The notes under the pieces were generated by a model, which did no database searches, was not told the origin of the DNA, and saw only the letters and a list, made by a program, of their open reading frames with translations. From Catenuloplanes niger (GTDB lineage Bacteria > Actinomycetota > Actinomycetes > Mycobacteriales > Micromonosporaceae), in assembly GCF_031458255.1 (NCBI RefSeq), contig NZ_JAVDYC010000001.1:5651001-5715000 (forward strand): 64,000 nt of DNA, written 5' to 3'. Of the stretch, positions 18,163 through 30,202 are shown piece by piece; the first letter of the stretch is position 1; the number at the start of each line of letters is the position of its first letter. A program made the position numbers and the translations under genes.

Positions 18163-20406
18163 GTGCACCTACCTCCTGGTGTCTGGATCGCCGCACTCGC
18201 CGCCGCGCTCTCGGCCGTGCCGGCCTCGGTCATGCTCGTCTCGTCCGCGCGCCGCCGGGCCGGGCGCCGCCGGCACGCGCATCACCTGCTGGCCGCCGGC
18301 AGCGCGCTGATCGCGCTGGCCGCGGTGGCCGGGCTGGGCGTGGCGCTGACCGCGCACAGCCAGACCGCGGCCCGGCTGATCGCGTTCGGCATGGTGGCCG
18401 GGGCGGTGACGCTGCTGGCCGGGATGCTGATGTTGCCCGGCGCCGCGGACACCGGGGCCACGGCGCTGCAACACCTCCTCGACGGGCTGGCGATCGCCGG
18501 CTCGATCTGGTTTCTGGGCTGGTCGCTGGTCACCGCGCCGACCCGGCTGCTGGGCGAGCTCACCCCGGAGGAGTGCTGGCTGCTGCTCCTGCCGCTGGGC
18601 GTCGCCGTGCTCGCGTTCGGCCTGACCACGATGGTGTCGGTGCGCATGCCCCGGCCGCGCGGCGGTTCGGTGGGTGTCGGCGCCGGCATCACCGCGGCCG
18701 CGCTGGCCGGGGCCGGCATCTCCGGTGGGGTCTGCCAGCAGTGGGCCGGCGTGGTGCTGGCCAGCGCGCTGGTGCTGCCCGCGGGGCTGACCGTGATCGC
18801 GGTCGCGGCCCGGGCCACCGATCGCGAGCCGGAGCCGGCCGAGGTCGACACCACCCGGCGCGGTGCCGCGGTGGTGTTCCTGCCGATGGTCGTGCTGACC
18901 GGCGCGACCGCCTATCAGACCCTGCGGACCGGCGCCATCGGTACGGTCGGCGCGGTCGCCGGCTGCCTGGTGCTGGTCGCGCTGGTCGGCCGGCAGTACC
19001 TCGCGCTGCGCGACGTGCGGCGCGGCGCGCAGCGGCTGCGCGAGCGGGAGGCGCACTTCCGCGGCCTGGCCCACACCGACCCGCTCACCGGCCTGGCCAA
19101 CCGGCGCGGCATGCTGCGCGTGCTGACGCAGGAGGCGTTCCACGGCGCGCCCTGCGTGCTGCTCGGCATCGACATGGACGGCTTCAAGAGCGTCAACGAC
19201 CTCCGCGGTCACGACGTCGGCGACCGGGTGCTGATGGAGGTCGGCGGCCGGCTGCGGATGCACCTGCGGCCCGGTGACGCGGTGGCGCGGCTCGGCGGTG
19301 ACGAGTTCGCGGTGCTGATGTGGGCCACCGAGGACGAGGCGGAGGCGGCCGCGCTCCGGTTGCTCGACGCGCTCGGCGCGCCGTACGAGCAGGATGGCGG
19401 CGTGGTCTTCCTGTCCGCCAGCATCGGGATGGCCGCGGCGGAGACCGCCGGTGACGTGGAGACCCTGATGCGCAACGCCGACCTCGCGCTGCGCTACGCG
19501 AAGCTGCGCGGCAAGAGCCGGGTCGAGCGTTACCGGCCGGCCTACGACCGCACGCTGCGCCGCCGCATCACGCTCGAGCACGAGCTGCGCGGCGCGATCG
19601 AGCGGGACGAGTTGCGCGTGGTGTTCCAGCCGGTGGTGGCGCTGCCGTCGGCGCGCCCGGTCGGCGCGGAGACGCTGCTCCGCTGGACCCACCCGGAGCT
19701 CGGCCCGGTCGGCCCGGACGAGTTCATCCCGGCCGCGGAGGAGTCCGAGCTGATCACCAAGCTCGGCCGGTGGGTGCTGGACCAGGCCTGCCGCCGGCTC
19801 GCCGAGTGGCTGCGGGACGGCTACGACGTGTGGGTCTCGGTGAACGTGTCGCCGCGCGAGCTGCACGCGCCGGACTATGTCGGCCACGTTGCCGAGGCGT
19901 TGCGCACGCACCGGGTGCCACCGCAGCGGCTGGTGCTGGAGGTGACCGAGCACGCGGTCGCGACGGACCTGGACGAGCTGTGCCGCCGGCTGCGCGCGCT
20001 GCGGGACACCGGCGTGCGGATCGCGCTGGACGACTTCGGCGCCGGCTACTCCTCGCTGGGGCAGCTGCGGGACCTGCCGGTGGACATCCTGAAGATCGAC
20101 CGGAAGCTGGTGGTCGCGTCCGAGCCGCTGGTCGACGTGGTGGTCCGGCTCGGTCACCGGCTCGGCCTGGAGGTGCTGGCCGAGGGGATCAGTGCGCCCG
20201 CTCACCTGGCCGTCGTCGAGGCGTCCGGCTGCCGCTTCGGCCAGGGATTCCTGTTCGGCGGGGGCGTCCCGGCCGAGCATCTGGAGGCGCGGTTGAGGGC
20301 GGCGTCGCCCGAACACCGGGTGCCGGCCGCGGCCGGGCACGGCAGATCGGCCATATCCGCTGGTCAGATAGCTCCGGCGGTGGACGGTGAGGACGCGTCC
20401 GGGTGA
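18163..20406 (+). CDS. Membrane GGDEF-EAL protein (cyclic-di-GMP turnover)
   Basis: Protein of about 747 residues. The first 280 residues form about eight transmembrane helices. A GGDEF domain follows with an intact ARLGGDEFAV active site, indicating diguanylate cyclase capacity. The EAL domain keeps NVS, EVTEHAV, DDFGAGYSSL, LKIDRK and the Glu of AEGI, but the signature EAL is ETL (GAETLLRW). The Glu that matters is kept, so phosphodiesterase activity remains possible. The GTG at 18163 fits the first helix; an upstream TTG at 18091 is an alternative. It lies between ilvD and the ilvB leader, with no visible link to amino acid synthesis. Confidence 0.9.
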   Translation: MHLPPGVWIAALAAALSAVPASVMLVSSARRRAGRRRHAHHLLAAGSALIALAAVAGLGVALTAHSQTAARLIAFGMVAGAVTLLAGMLMLPGAADTGATALQHLLDGLAIAGSIWFLGWSLVTAPTRLLGELTPEECWLLLLPLGVAVLAFGLTTMVSVRMPRPRGGSVGVGAGITAAALAGAGISGGVCQQWAGVVLASALVLPAGLTVIAVAARATDREPEPAEVDTTRRGAAVVFLPMVVLTGATAYQTLRTGAIGTVGAVAGCLVLVALVGRQYLALRDVRRGAQRLREREAHFRGLAHTDPLTGLANRRGMLRVLTQEAFHGAPCVLLGIDMDGFKSVNDLRGHDVGDRVLMEVGGRLRMHLRPGDAVARLGGDEFAVLMWATEDEAEAAALRLLDALGAPYEQDGGVVFLSASIGMAAAETAGDVETLMRNADLALRYAKLRGKSRVERYRPAYDRTLRRRITLEHELRGAIERDELRVVFQPVVALPSARPVGAETLLRWTHPELGPVGPDEFIPAAEESELITKLGRWVLDQACRRLAEWLRDGYDVWVSVNVSPRELHAPDYVGHVAEALRTHRVPPQRLVLEVTEHAVATDLDELCRRLRALRDTGVRIALDDFGAGYSSLGQLRDLPVDILKIDRKLVVASEPLVDVVVRLGHRLGLEVLAEGISAPAHLAVVEASGCRFGQGFLFGGGVPAEHLEARLRAASPEHRVPAAAGHGRSAISAGQIAPAVDGEDASG

Positions 20407-20441
20407 AACATGGGCGTCCGTGAACCAATATATGGGATAGG

Positions 20442-20469
20442 TTGACTCAGCGCGTGAGATGAGTAAGGC
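20442..20469 (+). promoter_or_regulatory. Possible ilvB promoter
   Basis: TTGACT (20442-20447) and TAAGGC (20464-20469) are spaced by 16 nt. Transcription would start close to the leader-peptide ATG at 20477, making the leader peptide leaderless. Confidence 0.35.
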
Positions 20470-20476
20470 TGTCAGC

Positions 20477-20545
20477 ATGTCCCTGTGCCTGACCGCCACG
20501 TTCGCGATCACCCGCGACCCTCGGTCCTCTCGAGTACTTATCTGA
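20477..20545 (+). CDS. ilvB leader peptide (Val-Leu-Ile)
   Basis: Short frame of 22 residues, MSLCLTATFAIT then RDPRSSRVLI. It ends in one codon each for Val, Leu and Ile directly before the TGA. The stop overlaps the first stem of the attenuator. Starved ribosomes stalling on these last codons would change which hairpin forms. This is the standard logic of branched-chain attenuation; ilvB leaders are known in actinobacteria. No ribosome-binding site is evident. Confidence 0.75.
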   Translation: MSLCLTATFAITRDPRSSRVLI

Positions 20546-20608
20546 GCGCACTCCCCTCGATTTGGGAGTGCGCTGGCCCCGTGTGATCTCCACACGAGGG
20601 CCGTTTTT
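20545..20608 (+). promoter_or_regulatory. ilvB transcription attenuator
   Basis: Hairpin 1 is a perfect 11-bp stem, AGCGCACTCCC (20545-20555) with GGGAGTGCGCT (20564-20574). It is followed immediately by an intrinsic terminator: GGCCC and GTGTG (20575-20585) pair with CACAC and GGGCC (20591-20602), then five T (20604-20608). It lies 100 nt before ilvB, downstream of the leader peptide. Confidence 0.85.
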
Positions 20609-20713
20609 ATTGGCCGGGACTGGGCCGGCTGACATGGGAGCAGCCTCCAGCATGCGGCGGTTGAACACATTCGAGATGTAGCAGCACCGAAGGTCCGAAA
20701 GGTCCGAACAGCC

Positions 20714-24152
<3,439 letters not shown>

Positions 24153-24167
24153 TCGTCCGGGTGGAAA

Positions 24168-24195
24168 GCGCGCCGGGGTCGCCCGGCGCGCTTTT
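24168..24195. terminator. Intrinsic terminator after ilvC
   Basis: Perfect 10-bp stem GCGCGCCGGG / CCCGGCGCGC over a 4-nt loop, with AAA before it and TTTT after it, so it could act in both directions. It ends the ilvBNC operon. Confidence 0.92.
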
Positions 24196-24227
24196 CAATG
24201 CCCGCCGCTCCGGGTAAGGACCCCGCC

Positions 24228-25475
24228 ATGCGGCTGGAGCAGCACATTCGACACGAGCGTTTCGGCGCGGTCCGCATCCACGAACTGCAGCGCGTGGTGG
24301 AGCTGGACTCGGGACGGCACGCGCCCGGACCGTCCGGCGGCACCGAGGTGGTCGCGGACGAGGAGATCCGCGCGGTCATGCGCGAGATGGTGATCGTGGT
24401 GCCGTGCATGGACGAGCCGCGCCGGGTGATCGAGGGTGTGCTCGCCGGCATCCCGCACGACTGCCTGATCGTGCTGGTGTCGAACAGCGCACGCCACCGG
24501 TTCGCGGCCGAGGCGGACAGCGTCGAGGAGTTCTGCCGGCTCACCGGCCGCACGGCCGTCGTTGTCCACCAGCGCGACCCCGGTCTGGCCGCCGCCGTCA
24601 AGGCGGCGGGCATGCCGGAGCTGCTCGGCGACGACGCGCTGGTCCGCGCCGGCAAGGGCGAGGCGCTGCTGGTCGGCACCGCGATCGCGGCGATGACCGG
24701 CCGCGCGTACGTGGGCTTCGTGGACGCGGACAACCACGTGCCCGGCGCGGTGCACGAGTACGTCACCGCGTACGCGGCCGGTCTGCGCCTGGCCGGCGGC
24801 CCGTACGCGATGGTCCGGATCCCGCGGCACCCCCGCCCGGTGGTCCGCGAGGGCCGGCTCTTCCTCGACCGGCGCGGCGGCGGTGCCGAGGTCACCAACT
24901 ACTTCCTGAACCGGGTGCTGGCCGCGCACACCGGGCTGGCCACCGAGGCGATCGCCACCGGTGACGCCGGCGAACGCGCGCTGACGCTGCCGCTCGCGCT
25001 GCGGCTGCGCGCGGCCGGTGGGCTGGCCGGCGAGGCACACGAGTTCGCCGACCTGTTCACCCAGTTCGGCCGCCCGGAGTCGGAGGCGGTCTCGGTGCTC
25101 CAGATCGAGATGCGCGACTCGCAGTCGCACGACGACGCCGGCGACGAGCGCGGGCCCGGCCGGTGGTCGGAGGCGCTCGGCGTGCTCTACCACGCGCCGG
25201 TCACCCCGCCCGCGATCCGCGCGGAGATAGCGGACTTCCTGGCGGGACGGGGCGCGCGGCCGTCGCCCGGCTGGATCTACCCACCGCTCGGGCAGCTCGC
25301 GTTCGACCTGTTCAAGGACGTCCTGACCCGGGAGGCGAGCACGTTTCGGGAGATCGACGGGCGGCCGGAGAAGGACGGCCCGATCCTGCCGAACCCGCTC
25401 GGCCTGGCGGTCGGCCGCGCCCCGGTGCCGGAGATCGACGACGAGCCTGTCCCGATTGACACGGTCCTCGACTAA
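24228..25475 (+). CDS. mpgS: Mannosyl-3-phosphoglycerate synthase (GT55)
   Basis: Glycosyltransferase joining GDP-mannose to 3-phosphoglycerate, the first step of the two-step route to the compatible solute mannosylglycerate. 415 residues. Diagnostic GT55 blocks are the start RLEQHIRHERFGAVRIHELQ, the IVVPCMDEP entry to the nucleotide fold, KGEALLVG, and FVDADNHVPGAVHEY, which carries the D-x-D metal motif. No phosphatase (mpgP) is adjacent. The ATG is preceded by GGTAAGGA. Assignment rests on remembered family motifs. Confidence 0.88.
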   Translation: MRLEQHIRHERFGAVRIHELQRVVELDSGRHAPGPSGGTEVVADEEIRAVMREMVIVVPCMDEPRRVIEGVLAGIPHDCLIVLVSNSARHRFAAEADSVEEFCRLTGRTAVVVHQRDPGLAAAVKAAGMPELLGDDALVRAGKGEALLVGTAIAAMTGRAYVGFVDADNHVPGAVHEYVTAYAAGLRLAGGPYAMVRIPRHPRPVVREGRLFLDRRGGGAEVTNYFLNRVLAAHTGLATEAIATGDAGERALTLPLALRLRAAGGLAGEAHEFADLFTQFGRPESEAVSVLQIEMRDSQSHDDAGDERGPGRWSEALGVLYHAPVTPPAIRAEIADFLAGRGARPSPGWIYPPLGQLAFDLFKDVLTREASTFREIDGRPEKDGPILPNPLGLAVGRAPVPEIDDEPVPIDTVLD

Positions 25476-25552
25476 CGATTTTTCACCCGCCGGTACGGCG
25501 AAACCGCGGCGTAACCTCACGAGATCGGTTTATGTCGATCTTGTGAGGTGTC

Positions 25553-27136
25553 ATGAGGCCAGTCGTGGTCGTCGCGGAGGAGCTCGCCCCCGCGGCCCTG
25601 ACCCAGCTCCGCCAGGACTTCGACGTGCGGCAGGTGGACGGCACCGACCGCGCCGCGCTGCTCGCCGCGCTCGCCGTCGCGGAGGGGGTGGTGATCCGCA
25701 GCGCCACCCGGATCGACGCGGAGGCGATCGCGGCCGGCCCGGCGCTGCGCGTGGTCGCCCGCGCCGGCGTCGGACTGGACAACGTCGACATCCCGGCCGC
25801 CACCGCGCACGGCGTGCTCGTGGTGAACGCGCCCACGTCCACCGTCGTCTCCGCCGCCGAACAGGCCGTGGCGCTGCTGCTGGCCGTGGCCCGGCACACC
25901 GCGAGCGCCAGCGCCGCACTGAAGGCGGGGGAGTGGCGCCGGTCGCGGTACACCGGCGTCGAGGTGTCCGGCAAGACCGTCGGCGTGGTCGGGCTCGGCC
26001 GGATCGGCGTGCTGTTCGCGCAGCGGATGGCCGCGTTCGGCACCCGGCTGATTGCCTACGACCCGTACGTGCAGCCGGCCCGCGCGGCCCAGCTCGGCGT
26101 GCAGCTCGTCGCGCTGGAGGAACTGCTCGGCGAGGCCGACTTCATCTCCGTGCACCTGCCGCGTACGCCGGAGACCGTGGGCCTGATCGGCGCACGCGAA
26201 CTGGCGCTGGTCAAACCGGGCGTGCGGATCATCAACGCGGCGCGCGGCGGCCTGATCGACGAGCAGGCGCTGGCGGACGCGCTGGCCGAGGGCCGGGTCG
26301 CCGGCGCCGGCGTGGACGTCTACGCGAAGGAGCCGTGCACGTCGTCGCCGCTGTTCGCGCACGAGACCGTGGTCGCCACCCCGCACCTCGGCGCGTCCAC
26401 GGTGGAGGCCCAGGACAAGGCCGGGCTGGACGCGGCGCGCAGCGTGCGGCTGGCGCTGCACGGCGAGTTCGTCCCGGACGCGGTGAACGTGCAGGCCGGC
26501 GGCGTGGTCGACGAGGAGGTCCGCCCGCTGCTCCCACTGGCCGAGAAGCTCGGCACGGTCTTCACCGCGATCGCCGGGACGCTGGCGGCGAGCGTCACCG
26601 TCGAGGTGTGCGGTGCGGGCGCCGCGCCCGAGGTGCTGCGGCTGGCCGTGATCAAGGGACTGTTCGCGTCGATCACGGCGGAACGGGTCACCTACGTCAA
26701 CGCGCCGATGCTGGCCGAGGCGCGCGGCCTCTTCATCGCGCTCGCGTCCGAGCCGGGCGGCACGCCGGAGGTGGCGGTGCGCGGCGTGCTGCCGGACGGC
26801 CGGGCGCTGAGCGTCTCCGGCACCGTGACCGGCGCCGCACGTGAGATTCGGAAGATCACCGAGGTGGACGGCTACGGCACCGAACTGACCGCCGACGGCA
26901 TCCTGCTCTTCTTCACGTACGTGGACCGCCCCGGCGTGGTCGGCACGGTCGGCTCGATCCTCGGCCGCGCCGGCGTGAACATCGCGGGCATGCAGGTGGC
27001 GCGGCGCGCCGCCGGTGGCGAGGCGCTGATGACGCTGATGGTCGACTCGGCCGTGAGCGTGGACCTGCTCACCGCCGCCGCGGAGGCGATCGGCGCTGCC
27101 GCCGCGAGTGCGGCGGACCTGCGCGACGACGCCTGA
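25553..27136 (+). CDS. serA: D-3-phosphoglycerate dehydrogenase (long form with ACT domain)
   Basis: First enzyme of serine synthesis, oxidising 3-phosphoglycerate with NAD. 527 residues match the actinobacterial long type. The cofactor motif is VVGLGRIG near residues 143-150. Catalytic residues are the Arg of NAARGGLID, the Glu of YAKEP and the His of TPHLGAST. An intervening substrate-binding domain follows, then a C-terminal ACT domain (VVGTVGSILGRAGVNIAGMQ) expected to sense serine. The upstream mpgS uses the same substrate, 3-phosphoglycerate. Confidence 0.97.
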   Translation: MRPVVVVAEELAPAALTQLRQDFDVRQVDGTDRAALLAALAVAEGVVIRSATRIDAEAIAAGPALRVVARAGVGLDNVDIPAATAHGVLVVNAPTSTVVSAAEQAVALLLAVARHTASASAALKAGEWRRSRYTGVEVSGKTVGVVGLGRIGVLFAQRMAAFGTRLIAYDPYVQPARAAQLGVQLVALEELLGEADFISVHLPRTPETVGLIGARELALVKPGVRIINAARGGLIDEQALADALAEGRVAGAGVDVYAKEPCTSSPLFAHETVVATPHLGASTVEAQDKAGLDAARSVRLALHGEFVPDAVNVQAGGVVDEEVRPLLPLAEKLGTVFTAIAGTLAASVTVEVCGAGAAPEVLRLAVIKGLFASITAERVTYVNAPMLAEARGLFIALASEPGGTPEVAVRGVLPDGRALSVSGTVTGAAREIRKITEVDGYGTELTADGILLFFTYVDRPGVVGTVGSILGRAGVNIAGMQVARRAAGGEALMTLMVDSAVSVDLLTAAAEAIGAAAASAADLRDDA

Positions 27137-27143
27137 CCGATCG

Positions 27144-27509
27144 TTACTGCGGGGGACGGGCCGTGGCCTGCGGCGGATAGACGGATCCGCCCTGAACGTC
27201 CAGAAGCATGAGATTGTGCGCGCCGGCCAGCTGCTCGATCAGGAGCAGCACCTCGTCCGGGCAGGTCTCCACCAGCTTCATCTCCACATGGTCCCGTGCC
27301 ACGTGCAGCGGCTTCGAGACGAACGGGGAGGCGTTGCTGGCCGCGCCACGATCGGGATATCGGGCCGTCAGGTCGGCGTAGAAGGCATTGATACGCCGGT
27401 CGGGTACGCCGGCGGCGTGAATGCCCGCGACGCACCTCTTATGACCGGCCGTCACGTCGGCAGGCTCACCGGTCCGGTCAAGCGCCCAGACCACCAGGTC
27501 GAAACTCAC
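27144..27509 (-). CDS. Small hypothetical protein (begins MSFDLVVWALD)
   Basis: Not assigned to a named family. 121 residues, soluble, with no signal peptide. The N-terminus MSFDLVVWALDRTGEP resembles the start of small actinobacterial proteins of unknown function, some found with immunity or SMI1-like genes; I do not claim homology. The GTG at 27509 is chosen because upstream residues look non-coding and the start overlaps the stop of a possible small upstream frame (GTGA). It converges on serA with a 7-nt gap. Confidence 0.7.
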   Translation of the reverse strand: MSFDLVVWALDRTGEPADVTAGHKRCVAGIHAAGVPDRRINAFYADLTARYPDRGAASNASPFVSKPLHVARDHVEMKLVETCPDEVLLLIEQLAGAHNLMLLDVQGGSVYPPQATARPPQ

Positions 27510-27640
27510 CGGGGAAGAATGCCATCCGTTCCACGTTCGGTCATCTCGGCCCCGACCGACACGCTGAGCCACAATGCTTCCACCCGCCGACGGGCCTTGT
27601 CACGCGTACCGGCATCGCTATAGCGTATTTGATTGGTCAC
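27506..27640 (-). CDS. Possible small upstream ORF, 44 residues
   Basis: A frame from GTG 27640 encodes a basic then acidic 44-residue peptide (start VTNQIRYSDAGTRDKARRRVE). Its TGA overlaps the GTG of the 121-residue gene by 4 nt, the arrangement of coupled genes. No clear ribosome-binding site is seen. It could be chance. Confidence 0.3.
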   Translation of the reverse strand: MTNQIRYSDAGTRDKARRRVEALWLSVSVGAEMTERGTDGILPR

Positions 27641-27860
27641 ACAGGGCGATCGTCTGGCCGGGGCGACCGCCCGTGGGGACCCGTCTTCGGGTGACGGTGT
27701 CCCCGGGTGCGGCCACCCGGGTGCGTTCTCCGCGACCTCACGGACCACCACCCGACAACCGGTCGGCCCTCACATTCTTTGCCGAGCTTGTGAGGGCCCG
27801 CTGGCACCCCTGGCGGCCGGTCCACAGCCGCGCGCGACGCGAAGAGCAGAAACACGAAGC

Positions 27861-27938
27861 GATCTTCCCGCTTCCGGCGTGACCCGGCCCGCATGCTCCC
27901 GCGGGCACCGGTCGTCGCCCAGGGGCTCCTCCCTGCAC
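27861..27938 (+). repeat. Dispersed intergenic repeat, copy B
   Basis: Second copy of the four-member element. GATCTTCCCGCTTCCGGCG on the left and the invariant CTCCCGCGGGCACCGGTCG core are kept; the right end is GCTCCTCCCTGCACG. It opens the gene-poor island. Confidence 0.85.
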
Positions 27939-28128
27939 GTCCCCCGGCGCCAACCCCAAACCAGGCGCCGCCGCCCCGCACGTCCGCCGCGACAGGCATA
28001 TTTCCCGGCCACCGTGGCCGGCTACCCCCGCGCGGCTGCCCCCGCGCCGGCTACCCCCGCGCCTGCTGTCCCGCACCCGCCGCCCCGCGGCTGGCGCCCC
28101 CGCCCGGCGCCCCGCTGCGCTCGGCACC

Positions 28129-28405
28129 GCGGTGCCGATCCCGCATAGGTTCACTGCGGCACGCGGAATCCACGGTCCACCTGGTTGGCGCACTCTCCGG
28201 TTGACCCGGTGGGGCAGGACTTCGCTATGGTCGGCCCGCCAGGCGGGGCCGGCCGCGGCTGACGCCGCGGTGCGGATCCCCCTGGGTTTACGGCGGTGGT
28301 CGGGATCGCAGGGCGGCCTGGTTGCCGGACTTTGCGGCTGACGCGGTGGGGCAGGGTTCCGCTGCGGCCGGCGCGGTGGGTCAAGGGCTTGGCCTGTGGC
28401 TGGCG
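28129..28405. repeat. Imperfect tandem duplication, 138-nt period
   Basis: The segment from 28129 (GCGGTGCCGATC) is repeated from 28267 (GCGGTGCGGATCC). Matching blocks include TGGTTG, CTCCGGTTGACCCGGTGGGG versus TTTGCGGCTGACGCGGTGGG, and GGGGCAG with CGCTNTGGTCGGC-like ends. The copies have drifted by substitutions and small indels. Confidence 0.65.
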
Positions 28406-28728
28406 CCGCCCGGCAGAGTCCGGCTGCGACTGGCGCCTCTGGTCGAAGGCGGAAGGTCGAGTGCGAAATCACCGCGGCGTGCGGAGCTCAGGGGCGACCG
28501 GATTATGGCCTTACGGCTAGTGGTACTGAGCCGTGCCTGGTGTGGGGGGCACGAGCGGATTCGGCGGCGGCTCAGTCCATGTTCAAGGCTGGCGCCGCCC
28601 AATGGCGCCAGCAGGCGGCTGGCGCGTGCGTCTCGCGGTCGGCTGCGATCCGGATGCTCCGCGCCCGAAATTTCGTCATATCTCGTCGCGCAAGTGGTTG
28701 TTGCTGTCGTGAATCGCCGCTACGCGCA

Positions 28729-28811
28729 CTTGAGCGATCAATCAGGTGAGCGAAAGATAGGTCAACTTCGCTAGTTGACCTATCTTTCGCTCACCTGATT
28801 GGCGACTCAAG
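28729..28811. repeat. Hairpin element H1 (perfect 29-bp stem)
   Basis: Arms 28739-28767 and 28773-28801 are perfectly complementary over 29 bp around a 5-nt loop (TCGCT). The stem starts CAATCAGGTGAGCGAAAG. After a 4-by-4 mismatch the arms resume with CTTGAG (28729) / CTCAAG (28806). The element is much richer in A+T than its surroundings. A related element, H2, is at 52425-52505. Confidence 0.93.
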
Positions 28812-28849
28812 CTTTGTGACGCCAGCGGGCGCCCTTTCTATGCCTAGGC

Positions 28850-29220
28850 TTCGGGCGCGGACTGCCTGTTGTGCCGCGCGCAGGCCGCGTGGAAGCCGCG
28901 CTGGGCGCCGCGCGTTTGCGCGCGCCGTGCTGGGTGTCGTGCGTGCCGCGTCGGGCGTCGCGCCTGTCGTGTTGGATGTCGCGTCTGCCGCGCCGGGTGT
29001 CGTACGTGCCGCGCTGGGCACCGCGCGCGTGCCGCGCCGGGCGCAGCGCGTTCTGCCACGCGTGCCGCGCTGGGGACCGCGCGCGTGCCGCGAATGCCGC
29101 GCCGGGCGCCGCGCGCGTGCCGCGCTGAAGTGCCGCGCTGGGCGCTGCGCGAGTGCCGCGCTGCGCGCTGCGCGCGTTCTGCGCTGGGTGCCGCGTCGGG
29201 TGTCGCGTGTCGGCGGTTGC
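28850..29220. repeat. Low-complexity GCCGCGC-rich degenerate repeat tract
   Basis: About 370 nt made of loosely repeating units near 24-30 nt built on GTGCCGCGCTGGGC and GTGTCGTGCGTGCCGCG. No intact coding sequence is evident. Confidence 0.7.
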
Positions 29221-29245
29221 CGGCCCGTTGAAATGCGCCTGAGCG

Positions 29246-30013
29246 TTACCGGCGGCCCGTGCGGTCCAGGGCCCGGTATCCGTCCGCCGTCGGGAACCAG
29301 CTCAGCGCGGTCGGGCCGGCGGCGTAGAGGGCGATGGCGTAGCCGTTCGCGGCGGAGAGTTCCGGGCCGATGATCGTGGTGAGTGCGAAGCCGTCGGCCT
29401 GGCGGCCGGTGTGCGGGTCGATGATGTGGTCGTGGCGGCCGGCGGCGCCGGTGGTGGCGACCGCGCCGGAGGTCAGCTCCAGCGTCTCGATCACGCGGCG
29501 CCCGTCGTACGGGTCGCGGACCGCGATCTTCCAGGGGCGCCCGGCCGGTGAGTGGCCGCGCACGGTGACGTCCGCGCCCGCGTGGATCGCGTAGTTCTCG
29601 ATGCCGGCGGCGCGGAGCCGGGCCGCGGCGCGCTCCACCGACCAGCCCTTGACCAGGCCGCTCGGGTCGAAGCCGCCGGGCACCGCCCATGCGTCGAACC
29701 AGCCGTCGGTGGCGGCGCGCATCAGGATGCAGCGGTCGACCAGGTCGGTGAGCGGTGCGTACAGGTCCGCGGAGATCTCACCGCGGCGGAACCGGGAGAC
29801 CAGGCTCCGCTCGCGCAGCGGGCCGAACGTGGTGTCCAGCGCGCGGAGCTCCGCGACCGCGTCGGCGAGCGCCTCGCCCGCGCCGCGCCGGTCCATCGCC
29901 GGTGGCGCGACGAAGCAGAAGTTGAACTGGTTCGCCCCGATCTGCACCTGGTGCCGGACGACGATGCCCGTGGCGGTCCTGACCCGCTCCGGCAGTACGA
30001 CCGTGGTGCTCAT
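29246..30013 (-). CDS. ApbE-like FAD:protein FMN transferase
   Basis: Flavin transferase family protein of 255 residues that would attach FMN from FAD to a target protein, using magnesium. Family blocks are FDPSGLVKGWSVERAA and the C-terminal HIIDPHTGRQADGF with a following SAANGYAIALYAAG helix. It has no signal peptide or lipobox, unlike many ApbE proteins, so it should act in the cytoplasm. The ATG at 30013 is preferred; longer frames upstream lack family support. No obvious FMN-carrying partner (such as Nqr or Rnf) is in the window. Confidence 0.85.
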   Translation of the reverse strand: MSTTVVLPERVRTATGIVVRHQVQIGANQFNFCFVAPPAMDRRGAGEALADAVAELRALDTTFGPLRERSLVSRFRRGEISADLYAPLTDLVDRCILMRAATDGWFDAWAVPGGFDPSGLVKGWSVERAAARLRAAGIENYAIHAGADVTVRGHSPAGRPWKIAVRDPYDGRRVIETLELTSGAVATTGAAGRHDHIIDPHTGRQADGFALTTIIGPELSAANGYAIALYAAGPTALSWFPTADGYRALDRTGRR

Positions 30014-30202
30014 GGTGCTTCCCCCGTCGGTGAACAACTGTGTCCACGGCTCACCGTAGGCGCGGCGTCTGAACCGCAGATGGCCGCCGGCTATTAGTTT
30101 CCTGTGTGTTACCGAACCGAAATGTGGGACGGGCGTACCGAACATCGGGACGGCAGCGTAGGGTCGGCACAGTTCACGACGGCGTGGTGAGGGAGTTCAG
30201 GC

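Larger units (their letters stand above)
27641..29245. other. Gene-poor island of decayed repeats
   Basis: About 1.6 kb with long open frames on both strands but no recognisable protein. Its contents are listed separately: dispersed repeat copy B, an imperfect 138-nt duplication, a 29-bp-stem hairpin and a low-complexity stretch at 28850-29220. The many long frames are a by-product of very high GC. I see no gene here. Confidence 0.7.

Noticed and set aside
28129-28405. Possible CRISPR array in the repeated island sequence
   Set aside because: Units are adjacent, imperfect and without spacers; no cas genes occur in the window.
28739-28801. H1 as a simple transcription terminator
   Set aside because: It is far from any gene end on either strand, has a near-identical relative in another island and is AT-richer than the window's terminators; a mobile or dispersed element fits better.
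28816-29690. Frames of Ala/Arg/Cys-rich low complexity in island 1
   Set aside because: All six frames are open because of GC content; codon positions show no bias towards one frame and no domain is seen.
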